From Moritella sp. JT01 (GTDB lineage: Bacteria > Pseudomonadota > Gammaproteobacteria > Enterobacterales > Moritellaceae): a stretch of DNA of 64,000 bases. Every line of letters begins with the position of its first letter. Positions within the stretch are counted from its first letter, which is position 1. Location of the stretch: positions 751 through 64,750 of the forward strand of contig NZ_LOCN01000028.1 in assembly GCF_001574435.1 (NCBI RefSeq). Direction: 5' to 3'. The position numbers were made by a program, and so were the translations under genes. Of this stretch, positions 25,956-35,346 are shown in pieces. The notes below the pieces were generated by a model. It had not been told where the DNA came from and did no database searches. It saw nothing but the letters and a program-made list of their open reading frames with translations.

Positions 25956-27569
25956 ATGAATTCACGTAAGTGCTTGTTTGTATTTATCATATCTATATTT
26001 TCGATTGGGAATACATATGCTGAAATATTAGAAATTGGTGAGTTTTCTGAGTTTGATAGTTTAGGCAGTGCATACCAAGCAGCAAATCCGGGTGATGAAC
26101 TTGTATTTACAGATAGTAGAACATATGAAGAAGGGTTAAATGTTTATAAAGGAAATTTAACGATTCGCGCAGAACCCGGACAGTCACCGACGTTAACAGG
26201 TACTGGATCCGCATATCAAGGAATATTACATATCGGTCGAGATGGTATTGTCATCGACGGGATAACATTTGATGGTGAAGGGGTATCGAACAAGCTCGTG
26301 TCTACAGGGGCAAGAACCTCTATTATTGTCCGAAACTGTGAATTTAAAAATGCGAGTTATGGTTTATTTGTGCTTCATACAAAAGCGGATCAGCGTGAAG
26401 ATTTAATCATAGAAAATAATGTATTTAATAATAATGGCAATGACTTATGGTTACACAATGTAAGTGGTGGTATTGCCCGTAATAATATTGCGAATTCTGA
26501 TAACGGCAATGGAATTACTATTGGTTATTGGAGTTCGGATATGCACGTGCTGAACAATACGGTTTATAGTAATGGTAATGAGTATTTGATGCGAAATCGT
26601 GGCGGTATCAATATTCAAGGTAATGATAATTATGTTGCCTATAACACCTCTTATAAAAATACATGGGGCATTAGTTTATCACAAGGTTTGAATAACATTA
26701 TTGAATACAATACCTTGTGGGATAATACCCATGAGAATTTATATTTTAGTATTAATTCAAATAACAACACCGTAGAAAATAATCTAGATTACTTTACTGA
26801 TGATTTTGAAGGTTATGGTATTTCTATTTTATTTTATCGATCATCGGGCAATGTTATTTCACAGCATACATCAGTCAACGCCTCGCGTGGTGTTTGGTTT
26901 TCTGAAATGGGTGGTCCAAGTACCAATAATAGTGTCATTAACTCATTATTTTATGGTAACGATAAGTTGAACTCTATCGGTATTGACGCGAAAAGCCAAT
27001 CTTATACACAAAACCAGTTAACCCATATATCTGTAAATAATTTCAAAACGTTAGTACATGAGAACTTAACTTTTACACAGCTATTTGAAGATGATCCTGA
27101 GTTAAGTAGCGTGTTTTTGTTCAACCCTACAAGCTGGGCACTAACGGCGAATACATTGGGTCAACCATTAGGGTCACAGGGGATCGATTCTAGTGTGGTA
27201 GATACTTTATCTTGCCAACCCGCATTAATTACTGGTAAGCCTTTATTAGGCGATGATATGGCTCTTAATCTAGACATTGCGCTTGTTGATGATTTCGGTA
27301 ATGAAAGAACAGATGTTAAGCCACCTGTACTCGAAGTTACTTATAATGATCAATATTTAGATTCAAGCGCATCTGCTTCACATTCCCAATTAATGCAGAT
27401 CTGTACGAGTAGTTATGGTAATAAATTAATGCTAGGTGGTAATGGCTGGACATTTGACATTGGGGCTGAGAATTTATCCGATGGTAATTATCAGGTGATG
27501 TTAAAATCGACTGGTAACTATCTGATTGGTGACGACTGTAGCGGGGTGTTTTCTCGTCAATATGATTAA
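25956..27569 (+). CDS. Secreted right-handed parallel beta-helix protein
   Basis: A 537-residue exported protein. Signal peptide ends at NTYA|EI. Residues about 60-380 show many N-rich turns (IIENNVFNNNGNDLWL, VLNNTVYSNGNEY, NIIEYNTLWDNTHENL, NTVENNLDYF) spaced about 22-25 residues, the hallmark of PbH1 coils as in NosD/pectate-lyase-like proteins. The opening LGSAYQAANPGDELVF is a typical beta-helix cap. No catalytic residues of a known lyase can be assigned. The C-terminal 150 residues are a separate beta-rich domain with three cysteines. Start ATG 25956 has AAGGA at 25944. A polysaccharide-related role under CRP control is plausible but unproven. Confidence 0.8.
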   Translation: MNSRKCLFVFIISIFSIGNTYAEILEIGEFSEFDSLGSAYQAANPGDELVFTDSRTYEEGLNVYKGNLTIRAEPGQSPTLTGTGSAYQGILHIGRDGIVIDGITFDGEGVSNKLVSTGARTSIIVRNCEFKNASYGLFVLHTKADQREDLIIENNVFNNNGNDLWLHNVSGGIARNNIANSDNGNGITIGYWSSDMHVLNNTVYSNGNEYLMRNRGGINIQGNDNYVAYNTSYKNTWGISLSQGLNNIIEYNTLWDNTHENLYFSINSNNNTVENNLDYFTDDFEGYGISILFYRSSGNVISQHTSVNASRGVWFSEMGGPSTNNSVINSLFYGNDKLNSIGIDAKSQSYTQNQLTHISVNNFKTLVHENLTFTQLFEDDPELSSVFLFNPTSWALTANTLGQPLGSQGIDSSVVDTLSCQPALITGKPLLGDDMALNLDIALVDDFGNERTDVKPPVLEVTYNDQYLDSSASASHSQLMQICTSSYGNKLMLGGNGWTFDIGAENLSDGNYQVMLKSTGNYLIGDDCSGVFSRQYD

Positions 27570-27590
27570 TCAGTTGATTGTCATAAGATA

Positions 27591-27621
27591 AAAGCCCTGA
27601 TAAACAAATTATTAGGGCTTT
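27591..27621. terminator. Bidirectional terminator
   Basis: A 13-bp stem (AAAGCCCTGATAA with TTATTAGGGCTTT, one G-T pair), loop ACAAA, between the beta-helix gene and convergent gst. Confidence 0.8.
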
Positions 27622-27656
27622 ACGGCATTTTATCCATCCATTATTATTTGAGCGAA

Positions 27657-28280
27657 TCAGCTATTTTCGTACTTAGCTTCAATCTCTATCGCTTTTAATA
27701 AACTAGCGTGAGAGTGAAGTTGTTTGCTGTAACGGGAAAGGTGAGCAAAATTATCAAGTACATTATTGTTTGCTAATATTTCAACAATAAATGACATCAT
27801 GATATCAGCACCCGTTAATTGCTCTCCAACAAGGTAAGTTTTATTCGCTAACGATTCATCGAAGTAACTGATCACTTTTGCTATTTCTGCATCAGCGTAA
27901 GCCGCCATAAAATTTGTTTTACAGCCATCCTTTTCAACAAACCTTTTTAGCAGGAGCGGCAAAATAGCAGAGCTCTCAGCAAAGTGGATCCATTGCGAAT
28001 AATCGACATATTCTTGTGACCCTTGTTTTGGTGCGAGTGTCTCTGCGGCATACTTATTAATCAGGTATTCTGTGATCGCACCTGATTCGGTAATCACAAG
28101 TCCATCATCTTCGATTACTGGTGATTTACCTAAAGGGTGAATGGCTTTTAATTCCGGTGGTGCTAAGAATGTTTGGCTATCACGCTGGTAGGCGATGACT
28201 TCATAGTCCACACCTAATTCTTCTAATAACCAGATGATACGTTTAGATCGTGATTTATTTAAATGGTGTAATTTAATCAT
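27657..28280 (-). CDS. Glutathione S-transferase family protein
   Basis: A 207-residue cytosolic GST. Thioredoxin-like N-domain (1-78) starts IKLHHLNKSRSKRIIWLLEEL, with SR/K near the active site and the conserved cis-Pro and ITESGAITEYL for glutathione binding. The helical C-domain (85-207) holds LTGADIMMSF, the typical N-capping box. It follows the oxidoreductase by 9 bp, so both are one transcript under NemR-like operators; together they likely detoxify electrophiles. Confidence 0.9.
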   Translation of the reverse strand: MIKLHHLNKSRSKRIIWLLEELGVDYEVIAYQRDSQTFLAPPELKAIHPLGKSPVIEDDGLVITESGAITEYLINKYAAETLAPKQGSQEYVDYSQWIHFAESSAILPLLLKRFVEKDGCKTNFMAAYADAEIAKVISYFDESLANKTYLVGEQLTGADIMMSFIVEILANNNVLDNFAHLSRYSKQLHSHASLLKAIEIEAKYENS

Positions 28281-28289
28281 TTTAACCTC

Positions 28290-29321
28290 TTACTTAGCCA
28301 CATTTACTACAAGTTTACCGAAGTTCTCACCTTGTAGCATACCTGTAAATGCCGATGGTGCATTTTCTAAACCATCAATCATGTGCTCACGATATTTAAT
28401 TTCACCGGATTGTAACCACATCATCATCTGCTCAAAAAATTCGTTATAGCGATGTGCATAATCATCAAAAATAATGAAGCCTTGCATCTTAATACGTTTG
28501 ACCAATAAGGTGCCCATTAACAAGGATAAACGATCGGGTCCTGATGGTAATTCTGTTGCATTGTATTGTGATACCAAGCCACACACAGGAACACGAGCGC
28601 CAGTATTTAATTGAGGTAGGACGCTATCAAATACTTTACCGCCAACATTTTCAAAGTAAACATCAATGCCGTTAGGGCAAGCTGCTTGTAATTGTGCATC
28701 AAAGTCGTCAGCTTTATGGTCAATACATTTATCAAAACCTAATACGTTTTCAGCGTATTTACATTTTTCCGCTCCGCCTGCGATACCTACCACGTAGCAG
28801 CCTTTTAATTTACCAATCTGACCAACTGTTGCACCCACGGGGCCGGTTGCGGCTGCAACAACAAGCGTATCACCTGATTTAGGCTGACCTATATCTAACA
28901 GTCCCATATAAGCAGTAAAGCCAGGCATACCTAAGATGCCAAGCGCATAAGAGGGATTAGTTGGCTCTGTGCCTAATTTTATCAGGCCTTCACCGTCTGA
29001 AATGTCATAATCTTGCCAGCCTGTATAAGCAAGAACCCATTCCCCTACTTGATAATCAGGGTGTAAAGAGGTCACAACTTGGCACACTGTAGCACCAACC
29101 ATAGTGCCATCAATATCGACAGGCTCAGCGTAAGATGCACCGGCATTCATACGGCCGCGCATGTAAGGATCAAGTGATAAATAATTTGTTCGTAATAATA
29201 TTTCGCCTGTTTCAGGAGAGGGTATGACAGTTTCTTTAAGACTAAAGTTAGTCGATGTAGGTGCGCCAACAGGGCGTGAAGCAAGTGTAATACGGCGATT
29301 AATTGAATGTAATTGAGGCAT
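28290..29321 (-). CDS. NADP-dependent oxidoreductase, MDR superfamily (CurA/leukotriene B4 dehydrogenase-like)
   Basis: A 343-residue zinc-free medium-chain reductase. Opening RRITLASRPVGAPTSTNF and LSLDPYMRGRM are hallmarks of the YncB/CurA group that reduces the C=C bond of enones. The nucleotide-binding motif AATGPVGATVGQIGKLKG and the PNGIDVYFENVGG region complete the fold. First gene of an oxidoreductase-gst operon. Two TetR-type operators 35-120 bp upstream suggest induction by reactive electrophiles. The regulator gene is not in this window. Confidence 0.9.
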   Translation of the reverse strand: MPQLHSINRRITLASRPVGAPTSTNFSLKETVIPSPETGEILLRTNYLSLDPYMRGRMNAGASYAEPVDIDGTMVGATVCQVVTSLHPDYQVGEWVLAYTGWQDYDISDGEGLIKLGTEPTNPSYALGILGMPGFTAYMGLLDIGQPKSGDTLVVAAATGPVGATVGQIGKLKGCYVVGIAGGAEKCKYAENVLGFDKCIDHKADDFDAQLQAACPNGIDVYFENVGGKVFDSVLPQLNTGARVPVCGLVSQYNATELPSGPDRLSLLMGTLLVKRIKMQGFIIFDDYAHRYNEFFEQMMMWLQSGEIKYREHMIDGLENAPSAFTGMLQGENFGKLVVNVAK

Positions 29322-29355
29322 AGAAGACCCTTATTTAAGTCGTGTACGATACTGG

Positions 29356-29370
29356 ATGACCGATCGTCTT
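29356..29370. promoter_or_regulatory. TetR/NemR-like operator, promoter-proximal copy
   Basis: ATGACCGATCGTCTT, followed by TTAATTG. It is a diverged copy of the site at 29426-29440, 70 bp away. Confidence 0.55.
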
Positions 29371-29425
29371 TTAATTGGACGTACAAATCTTGATTAATTT
29401 CTAACGCGTTAACGATACACCTTAG

Positions 29426-29440
29426 TAGACCGGTCGTCTA
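29426..29440. promoter_or_regulatory. TetR/NemR-like operator, distal copy
   Basis: TAGACCGGTCGTCTA resembles the NemR box TAGACC-N4-GGTCTA and is likewise followed by TTAATTG. Located about 105 bp upstream of the oxidoreductase start. Confidence 0.6.
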
Positions 29441-29533
29441 TTAATTGATGGTTTTTTTTTCGGACTTATCAATATTTGTAATCTAAACTTCGATGTGCAT
29501 CACGCTTTTGATTGTTTTTATTCGAGTATTGTT

Positions 29534-30253
29534 ATGAAATATTTAGCCATATTTTTAAGCTGTTTGTTATTGACGGGTTGCCCCACTGGCAGTGATGGTA
29601 ACGTTGAGCGGAATAGTTACCCCGGTGAGGGGGGCGGTGTTTTACTACCTGATTATGACATACGGCTTAATTTAAACCCCGCTGGACTCCGTCTTGATGA
29701 TAAGCAGAATCGGCTAGAAGACTTGTTAGATTTAACCAAAATAGGACCTGGGGGCGTGAGCGTGGAAGAGGATTCACCTGAGTGGTTTTGTGTTTTAGAT
29801 AATAAAACAAAATTGATGTGGGAAGTTAAAACGGTGATTGGTAGTGGCGATGTTAACGATGCAGACTATATTTATTCGTGGTTTAAATCGAGTGATGCTG
29901 ACTTTAATGGTCATGGTGTTACCGAAAATGGTGGTATTTGTGTCGATAGTAGTAGTTGTGACACTGAAAAATTCAAAATCGCTATGAATGAACTCGATTG
30001 GTGTGGTTACAATGATTGGCGTTTACCCACTCGTTTAGAACTACAAAGTATTATCAATTATTCGCAAATAATACCTGCCGTTGAAACTGTGTTTTTTCCT
30101 CATGCTCAAAGTCTTAATTACTGGACTGCTGATATTGATATTGACGATTTGGAATCAGCTTGGATGGTTAATTTTTTATACGGTCATATTCAAGGTAATT
30201 TAACCAATATTCCAAGGGCTGTACGCTTAGTGCGTAATCAAAGTTCGCAATAA
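29534..30253 (+). CDS. DUF1566 (Lcl C-terminal domain) lipoprotein
   Basis: A 239-residue lipoprotein: lipobox LLTGC (Cys16), a glycine-rich linker, then a DUF1566 domain (about 75-239) with KLMWEVK, CGYNDWRLPTRLELQSI and AWMVNF...VRLVR. The domain is known from the Legionella collagen-like adhesin Lcl and many surface proteins. Start ATG 29534 is chosen since it begins the signal peptide; earlier in-frame codons give a cytoplasmic-looking extension. It lies 50-60 bp before a second DUF1566 gene and is probably co-transcribed with it. Two Cys pairs in the domain suggest disulfides. Role unknown. Confidence 0.82.
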   Translation: MKYLAIFLSCLLLTGCPTGSDGNVERNSYPGEGGGVLLPDYDIRLNLNPAGLRLDDKQNRLEDLLDLTKIGPGGVSVEEDSPEWFCVLDNKTKLMWEVKTVIGSGDVNDADYIYSWFKSSDADFNGHGVTENGGICVDSSSCDTEKFKIAMNELDWCGYNDWRLPTRLELQSIINYSQIIPAVETVFFPHAQSLNYWTADIDIDDLESAWMVNFLYGHIQGNLTNIPRAVRLVRNQSSQ

Positions 30254-30309
30254 AAACCAGTAATTAAAAACGTTGATATAAGCTATTTAGTTGTCATAAA
30301 AGGATGTTA

Positions 30310-30888
30310 ATGATGAGCTTTAATATAACCCGGCGTCTATTACTTATTACTAGCACTATTTTATTAGTCGTGATGTCGATGACTGCCAAAGGACTCGAAC
30401 AACGCTGTAATGAGAATGCTGAAATATCAACACCAACTCAGCGTTTTGTTAATACTAGGCAAGGATTTTTATTTGATAAAGCAACCCGTTTAGAATGGCA
30501 GATTTGTGTTCGTGGCCTGATGGGAAATCGATGTCAGAATGGTACGGTTCGTTATTTTACGTCGTGGGAAGCGATGATAGAACCAGCTGCATTTAATGCT
30601 ACAAATGATGGTAATACTGATTGGCGATTACCTAACATTAAAGAGCTTTACAGTATTATAGAAACAGCATGCGAAGAGCCAAGCTTAAATAAATCCATCT
30701 TTCCCAATCACCCATTATCTCCAGCGGTATCTAAATCTTGGTCGAGTACACCAAGTAATGGTAACCCAAGTAAAGCGTGGCAAATCGACTTTCAAAATGG
30801 ATTATTATATGACATTTCGAATGGCGAGCGCTTAACAGTACGTTTAGTTCGAACCTGTGATGAAGTTTGCCAGCAAGCATATGATTAG
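30310..30888 (+). CDS. Exported DUF1566-domain protein
   Basis: A 192-residue exported protein. N-terminal signal peptide (about 1-28), then a single DUF1566 domain: RFVNTRQGFLFDKATRLEWQIC, TDWRLPNIKELYSIIE, SWSSTPS and LTVRLVRTC. Six cysteines probably form disulfides in the periplasm or outside. Unlike its upstream neighbour it has no lipobox. ATG at 30310 or 30313 follows AAGGA at 30300-30304; the ATG at 30304 would overlap that site. Function unknown. Confidence 0.8.
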   Translation: MMSFNITRRLLLITSTILLVVMSMTAKGLEQRCNENAEISTPTQRFVNTRQGFLFDKATRLEWQICVRGLMGNRCQNGTVRYFTSWEAMIEPAAFNATNDGNTDWRLPNIKELYSIIETACEEPSLNKSIFPNHPLSPAVSKSWSSTPSNGNPSKAWQIDFQNGLLYDISNGERLTVRLVRTCDEVCQQAYD

Positions 30889-30984
30889 TCTAAGCCTACT
30901 TTAACGGCTATAGCTATATATATATTGTGGTTTCTAATTCTCATAAGTAATATACGCCATTATTTATAACCTTTGAAGACGTAT

Positions 30985-32385
30985 ATGCTATTAGACCATC
31001 ACAATATTATATGCTTAGCATTAATTTCAGGCTTATGTTCAAGTATTAGTTATGCTGAAAATGTACCTGTCGATAATATTGTACTTGAAGTTCGTGAACA
31101 TTCGTTGGATGTTGATACTGTGGAAGCACCTGCATTAAATGTCAACAAATGGGGTATTGGTATTGGAATGCGCCGTGCAGATATTCCGTTTGCAGTCAAA
31201 GATGACAATGAAGATACTGCTGTTTATGATATTTTACCATTAATGCGGTTTGAAAATGATTATGGCTTTTTACATGGCTTAGAAGGTGGTATTCATTTAT
31301 GGAAAAATGAAGACAATCAAGTTAATGTATATAGTCGTTTCCGTTTCCATGATGTGCCTAAAGCGTTTCAAAATTCAATTAAGGGACAGTCATTTGACTT
31401 TGGTTTGCAATATCGCTACATCGATGGTCCTTGGGAATCTGATATTGCTGTTTTATCCGATCACTATCAGCGCAACTATAGTTATACTCGGATTAAGTAT
31501 AATTGGCAGCAAGGTAGTTGGTCATTAGTACCATTTGCAGAATTACAATGGAAAAGTGCTGATTTTAACAATCATTATTATGGCTTTGATAAAGAGGACG
31601 CTGGTGCTGGCGTTTCAATGACTGGTGGTCTGGAAGGGTCATACCATGTAGCGAGCAATTTCTATCTGATTGGTCAATTGGGTCTAACGCGCTTAGAAGA
31701 TGATGTATACGATCTAGATTCTGTTAATAAAAACTATCAGGTTGAGTCTTTTTTCGGTTTCGCTTTTTATCCTGAATATGATAAGCCTTTTAACCCAACT
31801 TCAACGCAACATAAGAATGATGAATACTTACGTTTAGCATATGGTTGGGCAACACCGTCGGATATTGGAGGTATCTTAAAATTCCAAGCTGAACGCGATA
31901 GTGAAAACAATCAAATGAGCTCTGTATTTTATGGTACCCAAATTGCTGATAGTTTATTAACAATGCCTATTGATCTTTATTTCACGCCTGGCCTTGTTTG
32001 GCATTATAGCTCTGATGTACAACAAGATATTACTGAAGTTGTGCTTGCGATTAAAGGTTTCTATACTTTTAAACTTGGACCTCGTTGGCGCTTAGGTATT
32101 GCTGAAGGCTTATCTTATGTATTTGATATTACCTATATCGAAGGGTTTGAATTGACAGGTGAAGACAGTAAACGTGGTTATGAAAACTCATCGAAGCTAC
32201 TTAATTATTTAGACTTCTCCTTTGATGTGAATGTGGGGGATATTTTTGGAAGTAAGGCGTTAGCGAAAACTTGGTTTGGCTACAGTATCCATCACCGCTC
32301 GGGTATTTTTGAAAGTAGCTCGGTGTTTGGACGTATTAAAGGTGGCAGTAACTATCAAACGGTTTATTTACAGTGGCACTTCTAG
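30985..32385 (+). CDS. MipA/OmpV-family outer-membrane protein, double-length
   Basis: A 466-residue outer-membrane beta-barrel. Signal peptide ends SYA|EN. Residues about 40-255 match the MipA/OmpV family (KWGIGIGMRRADIPF, DILPLMRFENDYGFLHGLEGG, GGLEGSYHVASNFYLIGQLGLTRL). Residues about 270-466 are a second barrel-like part ending with aromatic WHF, as in outer-membrane proteins, and the segment GYSIHHRSGIFESSSVFGRIKGGSNY. Ordinary MipA proteins are about 250-280 residues. Start ATG 30985 is chosen over TTG 30973. The C-terminal half could be a PagL-like barrel, but no catalytic triad is claimed. Confidence 0.78.
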   Translation: MLLDHHNIICLALISGLCSSISYAENVPVDNIVLEVREHSLDVDTVEAPALNVNKWGIGIGMRRADIPFAVKDDNEDTAVYDILPLMRFENDYGFLHGLEGGIHLWKNEDNQVNVYSRFRFHDVPKAFQNSIKGQSFDFGLQYRYIDGPWESDIAVLSDHYQRNYSYTRIKYNWQQGSWSLVPFAELQWKSADFNNHYYGFDKEDAGAGVSMTGGLEGSYHVASNFYLIGQLGLTRLEDDVYDLDSVNKNYQVESFFGFAFYPEYDKPFNPTSTQHKNDEYLRLAYGWATPSDIGGILKFQAERDSENNQMSSVFYGTQIADSLLTMPIDLYFTPGLVWHYSSDVQQDITEVVLAIKGFYTFKLGPRWRLGIAEGLSYVFDITYIEGFELTGEDSKRGYENSSKLLNYLDFSFDVNVGDIFGSKALAKTWFGYSIHHRSGIFESSSVFGRIKGGSNYQTVYLQWHF

Positions 32386-32448
32386 CCTCAGCCAACCTGA
32401 GTGAACTGATTTAAACAATAATGATCTATTTCGATAATAAAACGAAAG

Positions 32449-32496
32449 GGCGCAGTTGGTAGGAGTAGCCAAATAGCTATCGTCATCAACTGCGCC
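32449..32496. terminator. Bidirectional terminator
   Basis: Stem GGCGCAGTTG / CAACTGCGCC with a long 28-nt loop, flanked by AAAAC...GTTTT runs that serve both strands, between the MipA gene and the convergent antiporter. Confidence 0.8.
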
Positions 32497-32510
32497 GTTT
32501 TATTTATTGA

Positions 32511-34433
32511 CTAAGTCTGCTCGCTTGTCGATTTGTTGTGTTTATGCGCGGCCGCTAAGTTACCAACCGTATTTTTATCTTCATTACTGTGAGCCTCTGT
32601 TGACCAAGCTTCATTGAGGTTGTCGTAATAAGTTAACGCATCTAATCCTAATAGTTTTTTCAGTATACGTCGTTCTGTCAGGCTACGGTTCACAAATTCA
32701 GGCTCTTGTTCGTGCATGCGTTTTGCTTCTTCATGTAATACCGCTTCGTCATGACGGCGGAATACTTGACCTGCACGATGAGCCTGATTGGCTCGCATCC
32801 CTAATGCTTTTAGTGTTTCAACACCTAGGCTGATACCAGAATCGAGTGACTCCCGAAATACGTGATCAGCGCCAAGGCGGATTAATTGCTGGGCATGGTT
32901 ACGATCTGTTGCTCGGACTAATACAGTTAAGTGCGGAAAGTGTTTTTTTACTTTAATTAAAATACGCTTGGTGCGGCTTGCGCTTTCGACGGCAATAATA
33001 AATAGTTTGGCATTATCGGCCCCTGCGGAATGTAGTAAATTAAGCTGTTCTGCATCGCCATAAAACACCTTGTATTTGAATTGCTGCAATAATTCTATCT
33101 GGCCTACATCGTTTTCTAAAATAGTGGTATTGATATGGTAACCATGCAGTAATCGACCCACAACTTGTCCGAAGCCACCAAAGCCAGCGATAATAACAGA
33201 GCTGTGGGCATTATCTGGAATCGAGTGGTCAGGAGTTGCTGTATTTTCGGCCTGCGGTATTTTACGTTTGAATGTTGGCGCGATGATTTTATCGTAAATA
33301 ATCAGCAACAGTGGGGTAAATACCATCGATAAAGTAACCACTAATACGAGCAGGCTAGCGGTTTCATTATCCAGTACTTGGCGTTGCAGAGAGAATGATG
33401 TTAATACAAATGCAAATTCACCACCTTGTGCCAAGGCACAGGAAAATAACCAATTTTGACTGTGTTGGATCTTAAATACGATCCCGGTGATGAACAGTAC
33501 AATAAACTTAACTGCAATTAATGCTGCCACCAGTAAGGCGATTAACATAGGCTGATTAAGTAAGAGGGTAAAATCGATACTGGCACCAACAGAGATAAAG
33601 AAGATACCTAATAATAAACTTTTGAAAGGTTCAATATCACTTTCAAGTTCGTGGCGGTATTCACTGTCTGCTAATACCACACCGGCTAAGAAGGTACCGA
33701 GCGCGGCAGATAGGCCAACGGCTTCCATCGCCAAGGCAATACCGACAACCAGTGCTAATGCGGTTGCAATAAAAATCTCTCGAGAGCGAGAACCTGCAAT
33801 AATACGTAACAGTGGTACCACGAGAAAGTGTCCACCAATGATAATGCCTGCAATAACGCCTGCAATCATTAATGCACTTTGCCAACTTGGTATTGTCGAT
33901 TCAACAATCGCAGTATCTTGTATAACGAGCAGCGGTAATATAGATAAAATCGGGATAACGGCAATATCTTGAAATAATAATACCGCAAAGGCGTTTTTAC
34001 CGGCTTCGGTTTTCATTAATTCCCGCTCTTGTAAATTTTGCAGCACAATCGCAGTCGATGACAAGGCAACAATTAAACCGATAGCGAGTGCTGTTTGCCA
34101 AGCAAGTCCACAAGCAAGTAATAGCAAGAAAATACACAAGGTCGTGGCACTAAGTTGTAAGCCACCTGTTCCTAAAATGGGCATTTTTAATTGCCATAAT
34201 AAAGCAGGTCTTAATTCTAAGCCTACTAAAAATAGCATTAAAACCACACCAAATTCGGCAACATGCATGACATCTTCTTGATTGGAAATTAAGCTTAATG
34301 CATAAGGTCCGACAATCACGCCTGCAATCAAATATCCCAGTACCGAGCCAAGCCCCAATCGTTTTGCGATTGGTACTGCCACGACTCCTGCTGCAAGATA
34401 GATGAAAGTATTAAATAATACGCCATGTTCCAT
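32511..34433 (-). CDS. Glutathione-regulated K+/H+ antiporter (KefB/KefC family)
   Basis: A 640-residue CPA2 antiporter. Thirteen or so membrane segments (about 5-385) with GLGSVLGYLIAGVIVGP and the ion-path region LALVVGIALAMEAVGLSAALGTFLAG. A cytoplasmic RCK_N domain (about 415-535) contains GFGGFGQVVGRLL and an acidic strand end TILEND, expected to bind nucleotide and glutathione conjugates. In E. coli the Kef systems open on electrophile attack and acidify the cytoplasm. Its ATG lies 2 bp after the stop of its ancillary flavoprotein. The C-terminal tail (HSNEDKNTVGNLAAAHKHN) is variable. Confidence 0.9.
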   Translation of the reverse strand: MEHGVLFNTFIYLAAGVVAVPIAKRLGLGSVLGYLIAGVIVGPYALSLISNQEDVMHVAEFGVVLMLFLVGLELRPALLWQLKMPILGTGGLQLSATTLCIFLLLLACGLAWQTALAIGLIVALSSTAIVLQNLQERELMKTEAGKNAFAVLLFQDIAVIPILSILPLLVIQDTAIVESTIPSWQSALMIAGVIAGIIIGGHFLVVPLLRIIAGSRSREIFIATALALVVGIALAMEAVGLSAALGTFLAGVVLADSEYRHELESDIEPFKSLLLGIFFISVGASIDFTLLLNQPMLIALLVAALIAVKFIVLFITGIVFKIQHSQNWLFSCALAQGGEFAFVLTSFSLQRQVLDNETASLLVLVVTLSMVFTPLLLIIYDKIIAPTFKRKIPQAENTATPDHSIPDNAHSSVIIAGFGGFGQVVGRLLHGYHINTTILENDVGQIELLQQFKYKVFYGDAEQLNLLHSAGADNAKLFIIAVESASRTKRILIKVKKHFPHLTVLVRATDRNHAQQLIRLGADHVFRESLDSGISLGVETLKALGMRANQAHRAGQVFRRHDEAVLHEEAKRMHEQEPEFVNRSLTERRILKKLLGLDALTYYDNLNEAWSTEAHSNEDKNTVGNLAAAHKHNKSTSEQT

Positions 34434-34435
34434 GG

Positions 34436-35008
34436 TTAGTTACCCTCTATTTTTTTTGCGACAGAGCCATCATCTGTTTGCTGTAGCATTAATAATTGTT
34501 GGCGATACTCTGTTGCTTTACGCGCAATACGCGGTGACTCATGACGTTTATGAATATCATGCAGCACAAATGGTGGCAGGTATTCTAAATTACATATTTT
34601 GCTCATCTGACTAAAGGGTAATAAGAATTCGCTAATATCGTGTTCATTGTAACCTGAATCGGAATAAGAGTTAGCACTACCTCCAGTAGAGATAGCGAGC
34701 ATGAGTTTTTTTCCAGCGAGTTTATCGCCATTTTCACCGTAAGCAAAACCATGTTCAAGTACCAGATCTTGCCATTCTTTTAAAATTGCGGGGCATGAAT
34801 ACCAGTAAAGTGGAAATTGAAATACGATGATATCGTGATTCAGTAATAAGGTTTGTTCATGCTTAATATCAATAAATGAATCGGGGTAAGCATCGTAAAG
34901 ATCGTGGCAAGTGATGCCTTCAATGTTTTTAATTTCATGGAATAATGATTTATGTGCGAGTGATTTCTGTAATGCAGGATGGGCGAATAAAACGAGAATT
35001 TTGTACAT
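34436..35008 (-). CDS. Kef ancillary NAD(P)H oxidoreductase (KefG/KefF-like)
   Basis: A 190-residue flavodoxin-fold quinone reductase relative. KILVLFAHPALQKS holds the FMN-binding loop, FQFPLYWYSCPAILKEWQDLVLEHGFAYG and GKKLMLAISTGG are the conserved blocks of the KefF/KefG/MdaB group. Such proteins bind and activate Kef antiporters. The segment PLYWYSCPAILKEW resembles KefG more than KefF, but the assignment between them is uncertain. First gene of a two-gene operon on this strand. Confidence 0.87.
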   Translation of the reverse strand: MYKILVLFAHPALQKSLAHKSLFHEIKNIEGITCHDLYDAYPDSFIDIKHEQTLLLNHDIIVFQFPLYWYSCPAILKEWQDLVLEHGFAYGENGDKLAGKKLMLAISTGGSANSYSDSGYNEHDISEFLLPFSQMSKICNLEYLPPFVLHDIHKRHESPRIARKATEYRQQLLMLQQTDDGSVAKKIEGN

Positions 35009-35346
35009 ATATTTTCAATCATCCTTTATTGAAATAGATCTTTATATCGGCATTCAATAGCTTAGCGTTTAAGGTGTTAACTATATCAGTTGTTGTAATC
35101 TAAGCTTATAATATAAAACAAATTATTTCAGCGTTTTTTTAGTTGTTCTGACTGATATGGCTGATATCACTCTTATTTTCCAATTATTGAATGGTTACTG
35201 CTCGTTAATATTATTAATCATATTCACTATTATTAAGCGTCTTATGTTTTAGTTGTTATGTTATGCTTTCGTCACTAAATTGATTTCGGTCAATATTTGA
35301 CATTATTAATTGGTAATAACTTAACTATTGGGGCACTTTTTTACAC
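35009..35346. other. Divergent promoter region, no gene
   Basis: AT-rich 338 bp between the Kef operon and the DUF2860 gene. I see no open frame of note. It holds an FNR-like dyad (35280-35293) and TTGACA at 35297-35302 without a convincing -10 partner. Confidence 0.7.
35280..35293. promoter_or_regulatory. FNR-like site before DUF2860 gene
   Basis: TTGATttcgGTCAA matches 9 of 10 fixed positions of TTGATnnnnATCAA. Its centre is 60 bp before the ATG, compatible with class II activation if transcription starts near 35328 (TAATAA at 35314-35319 as -10). Confidence 0.45.
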
